Positions 8,417 through 16,285 of a stretch of 64,000 nt of DNA are shown in pieces; within the stretch, counting starts at the first letter, position 1; each line of letters starts with the position of its first letter. Where the stretch lies: the NCBI GenBank assembly GCA_947495575.1, contig CANLZL010000002.1:620001-684000 (forward strand), read 5' to 3'. The position numbers and the translations under genes are program-made. Origin of the DNA: an uncultured Nioella sp. (GTDB lineage Bacteria; Pseudomonadota; Alphaproteobacteria; Rhodobacterales; Rhodobacteraceae). A model generated the notes under the pieces. The model saw only the letters and a program-made list of their open reading frames with translations. It was not told the DNA's origin and did no database searches.

Positions 8417-9040
8417 TTATGCGTCGTCCGCGTTGCGGTTCTCGACAATCTCGTCAATCAGACCCCAATCCTTGGCCTGCTCTGCATCCATGAAATTGTC
8501 GCGTTCCAGAGCATCAACCACGGCTTCAAATTTTTGGCCGGTATGTTTGACATAGATCTGGTTCAGACGGTCCTTTAGCTTTTGCGTTTCTTGCGCATGG
8601 ATCATGATATCAGTGGCCTGACCCTGGTACCCGCCGGATGGCTGGTGAACCATGATACGGCTGTTGGGCAACGAAAAGCGCATGCCGGGTTCGCCGGCAG
8701 TCAAAAGTAGTGACCCCATCGAGGCCGCCTGCCCTACGCACAGCGTGGACACTTTCGGTTTGATATATTGCATGGTGTCGTAAATCGACAATCCACTGGT
8801 CACAACGCCGCCGGGACTGTTGATATACATAGAGATTTCCTTGGACGGGTTTTCCGCCTCAAGGTGCAAAAGCTGCGCCACGATTAGGCTGGACATACCA
8901 TCATGCACCGGGCCGGAGAGGAAAATAATCCGCTCTTTCAGCAGACGCGAAAAGATATCATATGCGCGCTCACCCCGGCTGGTCTGCTCAACGACCATCG
9001 GAACGAGGGTATTCATGTAAAACTCTTGGGGATCTCTCAT
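8417..9040 (-). CDS. clpP: ATP-dependent Clp protease proteolytic subunit ClpP
   Basis: Serine protease of 207 residues that forms the tetradecameric chamber used by ClpX and ClpA. The catalytic triad is Ser107 (GQAASMGS), His132 (MVHQPSGG) and Asp181 (LERDNFM), all at canonical spacing. The oxyanion and strand motif [10 protein letters not shown] is present. I chose the ATG at 9040 because the protein then begins [10 protein letters not shown], as in close relatives, with GAGGC upstream; the longer reading frame adds 34 unrelated residues. It is followed by clpX. The TIR-WD40 gene lies upstream on the same strand. Confidence 0.97.
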   Translation of the reverse strand: MRDPQEFYMNTLVPMVVEQTSRGERAYDIFSRLLKERIIFLSGPVHDGMSSLIVAQLLHLEAENPSKEISMYINSPGGVVTSGLSIYDTMQYIKPKVSTLCVGQAASMGSLLLTAGEPGMRFSLPNSRIMVHQPSGGYQGQATDIMIHAQETQKLKDRLNQIYVKHTGQKFEAVVDALERDNFMDAEQAKDWGLIDEIVENRNADDA

Positions 9041-9172
9041 AACGCCTGCCTCAGCTAAAGCTCTTCTGTTCGACAAGATGCTATGGTCGGGGTTCGGGGA
9101 CTGCAAGGGGCGGTGAACAGTTTTCCAGCAATGCATCTGCACGCGGACCCCGCGCGATGCCTGATGCCGGTC

Positions 9173-11509
9173 TCAGCCGCCGCCAAGAATGCTCAACACC
9201 AGCGACCAGCGCGGTCCAAGCTCGACACCAACACAAGGGTCGTCTTCACTGGTGTCCGTGGCATCATCAGCCACAGAAAGCAAACGATGGCCATCTTCAA
9301 ATGGCAACAGCCTACAGGCCGTGCGAAACAGGTCACTTTCCATGCTGTGAACGGACATTACACGACGATCACCATTGTTGTCCCAGCTGACAACATAGCG
9401 TCCATCCGGCGAGAAATCGGCGCTGACATAAGTGATCAGCAAATCGCTTGCATGCTCGTAGGCGTGAATTTCCTGGCCGGTATGTGTGTCCCAGATGCGC
9501 ACAAACCCGTCGATCGACCCTGTAACAAGCAAACGCTCGTCGGCAGAAAGCGCCATCGACGTGACGGCCGCCAGCCTGTGGCGCAGGCGATCCTGGTAGA
9601 CCGGCGGACCGCCCGCCTGATTGTGCGACAAGATCAGGACATCCTCTTGGTTTGGTTCAACCATCACCGACAATGTTTCTGTTTCAATCCGCCCGGCTGA
9701 CAAGTTCTGCCGGGCCTGACTTTCCTGTTGCACTTCAAGGGCCGATCCGCCGGGGATATCGCGATGAAATTGCCATGTAGAAATGTCAAAAATGCGCATG
9801 TGACCTGCTTGGTCAAACGTCATCAGGACATCACCGGAGGGCGAAAATTGCACCCCTTCGACCGGGCTGCGATGCCCGCGTAGCGTGGTCAAAACTTTTC
9901 CGGTCGCGGTGTCATGAATGCGTGCGCGCTTGTCAGAGGCACCAACTGCGAGGCTTAACCCGTCCGGGCTGAGGCCAATGGAACTGATGAAGATGTCGTC
10001 CTGGTTCAGCACAGTCGGCGGCAAAACCTCGGTCAGCGTTGTCAGGTCCCAGATCGCAGCCGTCGTGCGCCCCGCCATCGCAACGGTGCTGCCGTCCAAT
10101 GAAACATCCATGGCAATGATTGGCTCTGGCAGTTCTGACAGGCGGTGCAACATGTCGGGACCCCGCCCGCCCAAGGCCGGCACCATATCGACCACCATAA
10201 CCGCATTGTCCAGGACGGCCACAAGGCGAGGCGAATTGGGCACAAAAGCCAATTCGGTGACACTGCCATCCTGCCCCAGGTCTATGGGATCTCTTACAGA
10301 GCGTCCCGATAACATGGAATGAAAGTACAACTGGTTGTCAGCCGTTGCTACAACCAGCGTGTCGCCCTCATCCGAAAGCGCCGCAGCCAAAATGGGGTGA
10401 GCGCCGCTATATCTCAGGCCTGCCCAACTGCCGTCAGCCGGGTTCCACACGGTCACGCGGGTGTCCCGGATCATCACGAACCGTCCATTGTCGTTGATGA
10501 CCAGCGGGGCCGGACTACTGGATGGCATTTCCAAAGTGGATTCCGTCAGCGCCCCTGTGTCCGGATCAAATTCAACGGTGCTGCCATCTAATGTGGCCGC
10601 AACCACATGGCCGGTCTCTGGCATGAATTCTACGAAATGCGCTGCTATTTCCGGCAAAGTGATAGTGGCCCGCAACCTTTGGCGTTCCACTGTATCACCA
10701 AGCGTTTCCAAAACATCCAACCATGCCCGATCTGCATTGCAAAGAGTAAACTCGGACAAGGGAAGCAATGTTCGGATTGCCAAAACCGGTTCGAGAGAGC
10801 GGGCCAGCTCTGCGCGGCGGTAAAACTCATCGCATTGCGAATTGCTGAGGTAGTTTAACCCAAAAAGTAGCCCGACAACGGTCGCCAGTGTGCCCAGAAT
10901 CGTCGACCCGATTTGGGTCCATTTCCGACGTCTAAGGCCCGCCTTGAGGTATAGCCAATGCTCGGTCGAGGGGGATGGCGCGCCACTGGGATGGCGTTCG
11001 ATCCAGCTGCGCATCGCCCTAAGCTCACGCCCCCATAACGTACCCACCTGACCGCGCACCCACCGGTTGGCAAGATCGCCATAACGCGTGTGGTCGCGAA
11101 CCCATGTGATATCGCGCCCTAACGCATCGTCCAGACGGCCAAGCGCGCTGTCCCAATCCCCGTCCTGCCCATAGAAGCGGACATAGTTGATTTCTCGGAT
11201 CGCACTGGGTAGATCGGCGCCGACATCTTCGAAAGCCGCGGGAAGGATGCGTTTGTTCAGCTCAAGCGAAAAGTGCATTTCCTGGCGACAAGCAGGTGAT
11301 GTGATCCAATTTGGCCCAAGAACGAAAACCACAACATCAGAGGCCTGAACCATCTCGCGAATGCGGTCAGTGATGTTTTCGGCCTCAAAAATCCCTTCTC
11401 GGTCAATGAAAACCTCATGACCAAGCCCCTTCAGCCCGTCGAACAGGAAATCAGCCCGCTCACGATCCTTGTGCGAATAAGAAATGAAGATTCGGGACGC
11501 GTCGCTCAT
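9173..11509 (-). CDS. TIR domain - transmembrane - WD40 repeat protein
   Basis: A protein of about 778 residues. It starts with a TIR domain (IFISYSHKDRERADFLFDG, then ITSPACRQEM, KRILPAAF). The Glu of SPACRQE sits where the catalytic NADase glutamate of TIR domains usually lies. Around residue 200 a positively charged GLRRRKW precedes one transmembrane helix (STILGTLATVVGLLFGLNYL). The rest is a beta-propeller with degenerate WD40 units (FSPSGDVLMTFDQAGHMRIF, RIWDTHTGQEI, FSPDGRYVVSWDNNGD). By the positive-inside rule the TIR is cytoplasmic and the propeller periplasmic. NAD+ cleavage or TIR signalling triggered by an external ligand is inference. I took MSDASRIF as the start (11509); an ATG 15 bases upstream also fits. 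There is no clear ribosome binding site for either. Confidence 0.75.
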   Translation of the reverse strand: MSDASRIFISYSHKDRERADFLFDGLKGLGHEVFIDREGIFEAENITDRIREMVQASDVVVFVLGPNWITSPACRQEMHFSLELNKRILPAAFEDVGADLPSAIREINYVRFYGQDGDWDSALGRLDDALGRDITWVRDHTRYGDLANRWVRGQVGTLWGRELRAMRSWIERHPSGAPSPSTEHWLYLKAGLRRRKWTQIGSTILGTLATVVGLLFGLNYLSNSQCDEFYRRAELARSLEPVLAIRTLLPLSEFTLCNADRAWLDVLETLGDTVERQRLRATITLPEIAAHFVEFMPETGHVVAATLDGSTVEFDPDTGALTESTLEMPSSSPAPLVINDNGRFVMIRDTRVTVWNPADGSWAGLRYSGAHPILAAALSDEGDTLVVATADNQLYFHSMLSGRSVRDPIDLGQDGSVTELAFVPNSPRLVAVLDNAVMVVDMVPALGGRGPDMLHRLSELPEPIIAMDVSLDGSTVAMAGRTTAAIWDLTTLTEVLPPTVLNQDDIFISSIGLSPDGLSLAVGASDKRARIHDTATGKVLTTLRGHRSPVEGVQFSPSGDVLMTFDQAGHMRIFDISTWQFHRDIPGGSALEVQQESQARQNLSAGRIETETLSVMVEPNQEDVLILSHNQAGGPPVYQDRLRHRLAAVTSMALSADERLLVTGSIDGFVRIWDTHTGQEIHAYEHASDLLITYVSADFSPDGRYVVSWDNNGDRRVMSVHSMESDLFRTACRLLPFEDGHRLLSVADDATDTSEDDPCVGVELGPRWSLVLSILGGG

Positions 11510-11710
11510 CCGAACATAAAGCATCGACGCGGGTAATAAATCCAGTGCCGACAGGGTCTTGTGGAGCGAATCCCGGGTGTAGATTCGACAGTTTCATGAA
11601 AAATGAATTCCGGAACGCCGCCATCGCGCGTTCCCAGTTGTGATTTTTTATTACTTAGATACAGGGTCTTACATGGTTTCCGTGGGTTTTTCACCGGAAT
11701 TCCCAATAAG

Positions 11711-11725
11711 TGTGTTTACAACACA
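11711..11725. promoter_or_regulatory. Inverted repeat TGTGTT-TAC-AACACA, candidate operator
   Basis: TGTGTT (11711-11716) and AACACA (11720-11725) are perfect complements around TAC. The repeat lies in the AT-rich divergent region upstream of both the TIR gene and the NrtR-like gene, so it could be a binding site of the latter. It is 8 bases from a second inverted repeat. Confidence 0.4.
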
Positions 11726-11733
11726 TTTATTTA

Positions 11734-11748
11734 GTGTCATAAAGACAC
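11734..11748. promoter_or_regulatory. Inverted repeat GTGTC-ATAAA-GACAC, candidate operator
   Basis: GTGTC (11734-11738) and GACAC (11744-11748) are perfect complements around ATAAA. Its centre is 23 bases from the centre of the neighbouring repeat, about two helical turns. That spacing suits two regulator dimers on one DNA face. Confidence 0.4.
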
Positions 11749-12053
11749 CATAATTTAACAACATCACTTAAGACCTACTTCAAACTCTACCAGATCAAAC
11801 GGATTTCTTCAGACCTTCCTTCATTTCTTTTTCTTTCTTCCTTTTTTCCTCCCAATGACGATCCGTCCCCTTGTCCCTGTCCCTTTGGATCGTCCGGCCG
11901 GCCCTCTTTGTCCCAGGGGGTCGGCCATTTTTCTTGACCTGACTGGCGTCGCGTGGTGTTTTGATGACACGATCGCCGGTAAGCCATCGACCGCCCGACA
12001 GAATTGGGCAAAAAACGAAAGGGTTGGGCCAAATGTGCCCGACAGAGGCAGAC

Positions 12054-12722
12054 ATGAGTTTTACATATGAGTATCCGCATCCAGCGGTCACAGCCGATAT
12101 TTGCATATTCTCGATCCGGGAAGGCAAATTGCATGTTCTTCTGATCGAACGACTGGCGGAACCTTTCGTCGGATCATGGGCGATCCCAGGCGGTTTTATC
12201 AAGATGGACGAAGACCTTGTCACCGGCGCATTGCGTGAGCTGGAAGAGGAAACCGGCGTTGCCGGTGTTCCACTGGAACAGTTGGGCGCTTATGGCGCGC
12301 CCGATCGCGACCCGCGGGAACGTGTGATCACCATCGCATTTTTGGCGCTTGTGCCCTCGGACCAAATGGTTTTGGCGGCCGCAACAGACGCGTCCGATGC
12401 CCGCTGGTTTGATATGGATGAGTTGCCCCCCCTTGCCTTCGATCATGACGTGATCTTGGCCGATGCACGGGCAAAGCTGGCTGATAAGGTCACCAACCGG
12501 GTGACAGAAACCGCGAAGTCAGCCTTTCAGTTCTTGCCGAAAAAATTCACCCTGGCCCAAGCGCAGGCTGTGTTTGAAACACTCAAAGGCGAAGAACTGG
12601 ACAAACGCAATTTTCGCAAGTGGATTGCCGCCAATTGGGAGTTGACCGATCTCAAGGAAAAGACGTCCGGCGGGCGCCACAGACCGGCAGCCCTCTATTC
12701 CGTGGATTTCGCCGCAGACTGA
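12054..12722 (+). CDS. NrtR-like Nudix-winged-helix protein
   Basis: The 222-residue protein has a Nudix domain followed by a C-terminal winged helix. The Nudix box is complete: GGFIKMDED then RELEEETGV fits Gx5Ex7REUxEExGU. The C-terminal region FLPKKFTLAQAQAVFE, LDKRNFRKWIA and RHRPAALYSVD matches the DNA-binding part of the NrtR family. NrtR proteins repress or activate NAD-metabolism genes and sense ADP-ribose-type ligands; many lack catalytic residues, but this box looks intact, so hydrolase activity is possible. The ATG at 12054 follows AGAGGCAG. Divergent from the TIR protein, whose predicted product class (ADP-ribose) is the ligand class of this family. No NAD-biosynthesis gene is nearby. 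Confidence 0.78.
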   Translation: MSFTYEYPHPAVTADICIFSIREGKLHVLLIERLAEPFVGSWAIPGGFIKMDEDLVTGALRELEEETGVAGVPLEQLGAYGAPDRDPRERVITIAFLALVPSDQMVLAAATDASDARWFDMDELPPLAFDHDVILADARAKLADKVTNRVTETAKSAFQFLPKKFTLAQAQAVFETLKGEELDKRNFRKWIAANWELTDLKEKTSGGRHRPAALYSVDFAAD

Positions 12723-12761
12723 TCTGGATCAAGGCAGGCTCAGGTCTCATGCGTAATCTCG

Positions 12762-12776
12762 CCCCTCTAAGAGGGG
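12762..12776. promoter_or_regulatory. Palindrome overlapping the Rrf2 gene ribosome binding site
   Basis: CCCCTCT (12762-12768) and AGAGGGG (12770-12776) are perfect arms around a single A. The right arm is also the Shine-Dalgarno sequence (GAGGGGAG) of the gene starting at 12786. It may be an autoregulatory operator, or a hairpin that masks the ribosome binding site. Confidence 0.35.
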
Positions 12777-12785
12777 AGCCCGCCA

Positions 12786-13259
12786 ATGCGATTGACCATT
12801 CGCACCAATATCGCCATGCGCACGTTGATGACCTGCGCCGTAAATCCGGATTGCACCTTACGCAAGGCAGAGGTGGCAGAGGCCTGCGGCGTGTCCGAGG
12901 CACATTTGGGACTGGTCATTCACCAGCTCTCCAAAACCGGGTTTCTAGAGACATTGCGGGGTCGTAATGGCGGCATCCGCTTGAAAGTGCCACCATCAGC
13001 CATCAGCGTTGGCCGGGTGTTCCGTGTCTTCGAGGCGAATACGCCCTTTGCCGAGTGCTTTTCGGCTATCGACAATCACTGCCCGCTGGCTTGTTCGTGC
13101 AAATTGCGCCCTGCGCTCGATGCGGCCTTGGACGCCTTTTATGCCTCGCTTGATGGGGTAACTCTGGCCGATCTGACAACTGACAACCCCGGCCTAAAAA
13201 AGCTTTTGTCCTGTGGACCGATTGCTCAGGCTTTGGAAAAAAGCCCCGTCACATCGTAA
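12786..13259 (+). CDS. Rrf2-family (NsrR/IscR-like) transcriptional regulator
   Basis: A 157-residue protein opening MRLTIRTNIAMRTLM, as in NsrR/Rrf2 repressors. It has a winged helix (VAEACGVSEAHLGLVIHQLS, LRGRNGGIRLKVP) and a cysteine cluster at about residues 91, 99, 103 and 105 (AECFSAIDNHCPLACSC) placed like the [Fe-S] ligands of NsrR. NO, redox or sulfide-stress sensing through an iron-sulfur cluster is therefore likely. Its 3' end overlaps the convergent sulfur-operon gene by 34 bases, suggesting regulation of that operon (inference). Strong GAGGGGAG upstream. Confidence 0.82.
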   Translation: MRLTIRTNIAMRTLMTCAVNPDCTLRKAEVAEACGVSEAHLGLVIHQLSKTGFLETLRGRNGGIRLKVPPSAISVGRVFRVFEANTPFAECFSAIDNHCPLACSCKLRPALDAALDAFYASLDGVTLADLTTDNPGLKKLLSCGPIAQALEKSPVTS

Positions 13260-13633
13260 CCAGCAGCTTCGGCGGCCGCCGCGATATCCTCTTGTGACAT
13301 TTGATCTGTCTGGGCGTAGGACCATAGTTGCGCACATCGGGTTCCCGTGCGGCAATAGGCAAAAACTGGTTTGGGCAGCTCGGCCAGCTTGGCGCGAAAC
13401 TCGGCCCCATCCTCCTTGCACACCGTTCCAGAAATCACTGGCTGAAAGCAGGTAGTCATGCCCAATTTTTGTGCAGCAGCCTCAATCTCGGCCCAGTTCG
13501 GCTGATCAGGCGTTTCGCCATCGGGGCGATTACAAATGATGGACGCGAACCCAAGCTCTTTGATTCGCGCCAAATCGCTGATTTCAATCTGCGGGGACAC
13601 AACAACTTCGTCGCTGATGCGTTTGATTTCCAT
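13226..13633 (-). CDS. DUF442 / TIGR01244 sulfurtransferase-phosphatase-like protein
   Basis: The 135-residue protein has the family core VVVSPQIEISDLARIKELGF, SIICNRPDGETPDQP, and the Cx5R signature CRTGTR (Cys94-Arg99) in a phosphatase-like or rhodanese-like loop. In many proteobacteria this domain is fused to, or encoded next to, an ETHE1-like metallo-beta-lactamase and is linked to sulfide and persulfide metabolism. Here it is the separate downstream gene of such a pair. The start at 13633 follows AAAGGGGAA. A start at 13660 overlapping the previous stop is possible but lacks a good ribosome binding site. Confidence 0.82.
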   Translation of the reverse strand: MEIKRISDEVVVSPQIEISDLARIKELGFASIICNRPDGETPDQPNWAEIEAAAQKLGMTTCFQPVISGTVCKEDGAEFRAKLAELPKPVFAYCRTGTRCAQLWSYAQTDQMSQEDIAAAAEAAGYDVTGLFSKA

Positions 13634-13656
13634 AGTCTTTTCCCCTTTCGCGATCT

Positions 13657-14538
13657 TCAAAGCCCGTTTACGGGCACTTTGAGAACCGGATTGCCATCCT
13701 TGTCGCGGGGGATTTCACCTGCTCGCATGTTGACCTGCAAGGAGGGAATGATGAGTTTCGGCACATCAAGCTGTGCATCTCTTTCGGTTCTGAACTTGAT
13801 GAACTCTTCTCGCGTCTTGCCGCCACCCACATGAATGTTGTGTGCTTTCTCTTCTGCGACCGAGGTTTCCCACTGAATATCGCGCCCATTGGGTCCGTAG
13901 TCGTGGCACATGAACAGGCGCATGTCGTCGGGCAGTGACAGCACTTTCTGGATTGAGTCATAAAGCTCACCCGCGTCGCCCCCCGGGAAATCCGCGCGGG
14001 CCGAACCACCATCAGGCATAAAAAGCGTATCCCCTACAAAGGCCGCATTCCCCATGACATGAACCATGCATGCGGGCGTGTGGCCTGGTGTATAGATCGT
14101 CAGCGCCGTCAAATCACCAATCTGGTACGTGTCACCATCCTCAAACAGCTTATCGAACTGGCTTCCGTCGCGTTGAAATTCGGTGCCTTCGTTAAAGATC
14201 TTTCCGAACGTGTCCTGAATGACCATGATCTTCGAGCCGACGCCGATCTTTCCGCCCAGTTTTTCCTGAATATACGGAGCCGCTGAAAGGTGGTCAGCAT
14301 GAACATGCGTCTCGATCAGCCAATCAAGGGTCAGGCCGTTTTCGGTGATGTAGGCAATCATCTCATCGGCATGAACATAGGTGATCCGCCCTGCCGCATA
14401 GTCGATATCCATGACAGAATCGATGATGGCACAATGGCTGGAGGCCGGATCCTTCACCACGTAACTGATCGTATTTGTGGCCTCGTCAAAGAAGGCTTTG
14501 ACCTCAGGTTTGATCGTCATTTCAACGGGATAGGTCAT
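13657..14538 (-). CDS. ETHE1-like persulfide dioxygenase family MBL-fold hydrolase (Blh type)
   Basis: The 293-residue MBL-fold protein has the metal motif THVHADH at about residues 77-83 (His78, His80, Asp82, His83), TPGHTPACMVH, VGDTLFMPDGGSAR and MCHDYGPN, all diagnostic of the ETHE1/Blh group rather than glyoxalase II. These iron enzymes oxidise glutathione persulfide to sulfite during sulfide detoxification. It lies in the operon 15441-13226: two YeeE/YedE-like membrane halves, this enzyme, then DUF442. This order is known from BigR-controlled operons of alphaproteobacteria. AGGAGG-type bases precede the ATG (reverse of cctccttctt). Confidence 0.9.
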   Translation of the reverse strand: MTYPVEMTIKPEVKAFFDEATNTISYVVKDPASSHCAIIDSVMDIDYAAGRITYVHADEMIAYITENGLTLDWLIETHVHADHLSAAPYIQEKLGGKIGVGSKIMVIQDTFGKIFNEGTEFQRDGSQFDKLFEDGDTYQIGDLTALTIYTPGHTPACMVHVMGNAAFVGDTLFMPDGGSARADFPGGDAGELYDSIQKVLSLPDDMRLFMCHDYGPNGRDIQWETSVAEEKAHNIHVGGGKTREEFIKFRTERDAQLDVPKLIIPSLQVNMRAGEIPRDKDGNPVLKVPVNGL

Positions 14539-14562
14539 ATTTCCTCCTTCTTCGAATTATGG

Positions 14563-15006
14563 TCAGGCTTGGGTTGGCGCAGGCGGCCTGCGGAAGGTCA
14601 TCAGCATTCTGGCTGCAAGAATACCTGCAATCATCGCTGCCACGAACAGGATAACATCGGTTTGGCCGGTCCCTAGTGCCGGAATCGCGCCGCCCGGGCA
14701 GAATCCGGACAGGCCCCAGCCGATGCCAAACAGTGCCGAGCCGCCAAGCAACTTGCCATCAAGGTCCCGCGCCGTCGGCACCAAAAACTCTTTGTCCAAG
14801 ATGGGCCCGGCGTTGTGGCCAAGCACATACCGATAGCCAAAAAATGTGACAAGCAGAGCCGCCCCCATGACAAAGGCAAGACTGGGGTCCCACGTCCCGG
14901 CAACGTCGAAAAAGTTCAGCACCTTCGCGGGATTGGCCATGCCGGATAGAGAAATACCAAGTCCAAATATCGCGCCAATCACGTAAGCGGTCAGAATACG
15001 TTTCAT
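14563..15006 (-). CDS. YeeE/YedE-family sulfur-compound transporter half (DUF6691/PmpB-like)
   Basis: A 147-residue membrane protein with about four helices (VIGAIFGLGISLSG, LAFVMGAALLVTFFGY, DVILFVAAMIAGILAARML) and the signature GIGWGLSGFCPGGAIPALG, whose Cys is conserved in thiosulfate and sulfide channels of the YeeE family. It is one half of a two-gene transporter, with the other half encoded immediately upstream. Import of a reduced sulfur species for the downstream persulfide dioxygenase, or its export, is inferred from context. Confidence 0.85.
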   Translation of the reverse strand: MKRILTAYVIGAIFGLGISLSGMANPAKVLNFFDVAGTWDPSLAFVMGAALLVTFFGYRYVLGHNAGPILDKEFLVPTARDLDGKLLGGSALFGIGWGLSGFCPGGAIPALGTGQTDVILFVAAMIAGILAARMLMTFRRPPAPTQA

Positions 15007-15009
15007 CGC

Positions 15010-15441
15010 TCAGGCTCCGATCAGATGGCGGGTGGCATAGACCGTCACCCCGCAAGCAAACATGAAGGTCAGGGTGGCCGCAATCGACCGCGGTGATAGC
15101 CGCGCCATGCCGCAAACCCCGTGGCCGGACGTGCAGCCAGAACCATAGGTGACGCCCATTCCCACGATAAACCCACCGATCAACATTTGCGGGGTCGAGA
15201 TTGGCACCTGCACGGCTGGGAACCCTCCGGTAAGGCCAAGGTAGATCACCGGACCCGTGATCATGCCCGCGACAACAGCCGCACGCCAAAGGAAGTCAGC
15301 GCGCGACGCAGGCGTCAAAAGCCCCGCCAAAATGCCTGTCGCGCCCATGATCCGGCCAAGCGTCAGCATCAAAAGAACGGCGGATGCGCCGATCAGGCCG
15401 CCACCTATCGCACTTGCGATCGGAGTAAATTCAGTTTCCAT
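15010..15441 (-). CDS. YeeE/YedE-family sulfur-compound transporter half (PmpA-like)
   Basis: First gene of the sulfur operon. The 143-residue membrane protein has helices AIGGGLIGASAVLLMLTLG, VAGMITGPVIYLGL, MLIGGFIVGMGVTYGSG and AATLTFMFACGVTVYA. The motif YGSGCTSGHGVCGMARLS carries the conserved Cys pair of YeeE/YedE sulfur channels. It is separated by only three bases from the partner half. The promoter must lie in the 220 bases shared with the divergent methyltransferase gene. I could not identify a BigR-type operator there with confidence. Confidence 0.86.
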   Translation of the reverse strand: METEFTPIASAIGGGLIGASAVLLMLTLGRIMGATGILAGLLTPASRADFLWRAAVVAGMITGPVIYLGLTGGFPAVQVPISTPQMLIGGFIVGMGVTYGSGCTSGHGVCGMARLSPRSIAATLTFMFACGVTVYATRHLIGA

Positions 15442-15661
15442 TATGTCCTCTTTGCCTGGTCGCGCGTTAGTTTATCGAGTTAATTGACAATGACAGTTAT
15501 ATGGTCGCAGAACGGTTTCGACAAGGTCCGCGACCAAACCGTACTCCAATTGCCAGTCTCGTCCCGGATTTCGTGGCAAAACTCAGGGGCTTTTGCGTGT
15601 GTGTTGCAATTGGCTAATATCCTGAACGTGACCCGTTATGGACGACTTGCTTGAGGTATTG

Positions 15662-16285
15662 ATGTTTTCTGAGCCCACTATGCCTGCGCTGATCACGCCA
15701 ATTCTTTGGCTGGCAATCACGACAGGCGTCGCATTATGCGGATTCTTGATCTGGTCGCTTCTGAACCCTGCCCTCGGGTTTTGGCCTGCCTCCTCCGGCG
15801 CTGGCTGGCAACACAAAGTGTCCTTTTCCCTCTTTCGTGGATTTTGCGGCGCACTGGTGGTCTATGCCTTGCTGTTCATCTGGCAAACTGACGGCGGTGT
15901 CTTGGCCAACTGGTTGATTGGCCTTCCAATTATGGGCGTAGCTTACGGCGTAACTTTGTGGGGCTACCGATCGCTTGGCGTTGCAAACACCTATTGCAAT
16001 GCAGACGGATTGGTCACAGGTGGGCTCTATACCTTCTCACGCAACCCGCAATATGTGTCTTCCGTCATGGCAACAGTTGGGCTTGCGATAACCGCAGGGT
16101 CTTGGGTCGTCTTGGCTTTGGCCGGTCTTCTTTTTGCGATTTACCTGCTCTTTGCCCTCAATGAAGAACGCTGGTTGAAAGCTGGCTACGGGCAGGATTT
16201 TCTGGACTATATGCAAACAACGCCAAGATTTTTGGACCTACGAAGCCTGCGACGGGCGCAGGATGCTTTTCTACAGCGGCGCTAA
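15662..16285 (+). CDS. Membrane methyltransferase, isoprenylcysteine carboxyl methyltransferase/PEMT type
   Basis: A protein of about 207 residues with five or six hydrophobic helices. The C-terminal catalytic signature is GLYTFSRNPQYVSSV, then FALNEERWLKAGYGQDFLDY, matching the ICMT/PEMT family: an RxPxY loop for SAM and EE.. L...yG..y..Y. The substrate in bacteria is usually unknown, with lipids, sulfides or small amphipathic molecules proposed for relatives. The ATG at 15662 has GAGG at good spacing; an ATG at 15638 would add eight residues. It is divergent from the sulfide operon, so methylation of a sulfur compound is possible but speculative. The 3' end overlaps the convergent DUF2478 gene by 15 bases. 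Confidence 0.75.
   Translation: MFSEPTMPALITPILWLAITTGVALCGFLIWSLLNPALGFWPASSGAGWQHKVSFSLFRGFCGALVVYALLFIWQTDGGVLANWLIGLPIMGVAYGVTLWGYRSLGVANTYCNADGLVTGGLYTFSRNPQYVSSVMATVGLAITAGSWVVLALAGLLFAIYLLFALNEERWLKAGYGQDFLDYMQTTPRFLDLRSLRRAQDAFLQRR

Larger units (their letters stand above)
11510..12053. other. Divergent intergenic region, AT-rich, with two inverted repeats
   Basis: About 540 bases between the divergent TIR-WD40 and Nudix genes. It is clearly more AT-rich than its surroundings from about 11640 to 11850 and holds two adjacent inverted repeats, annotated separately. On the minus strand, 11795-11990 can be read as a Lys/Arg-rich tail (VKKNGRPPGTKRAG, EEKRKKEKEMKEGLKKSV). This might be a small basic protein, but no convincing start with a ribosome binding site was found and I do not call it. 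Confidence 0.5.

Noticed and set aside
11795-12223. Basic 142-residue minus-strand frame (tail EEKRKKEKEMKEGLKKSV)
   Set aside because: The 5' part is antisense to the Nudix gene. The basic tail could be a short protein but has no convincing start, so it is recorded only as a possibility.
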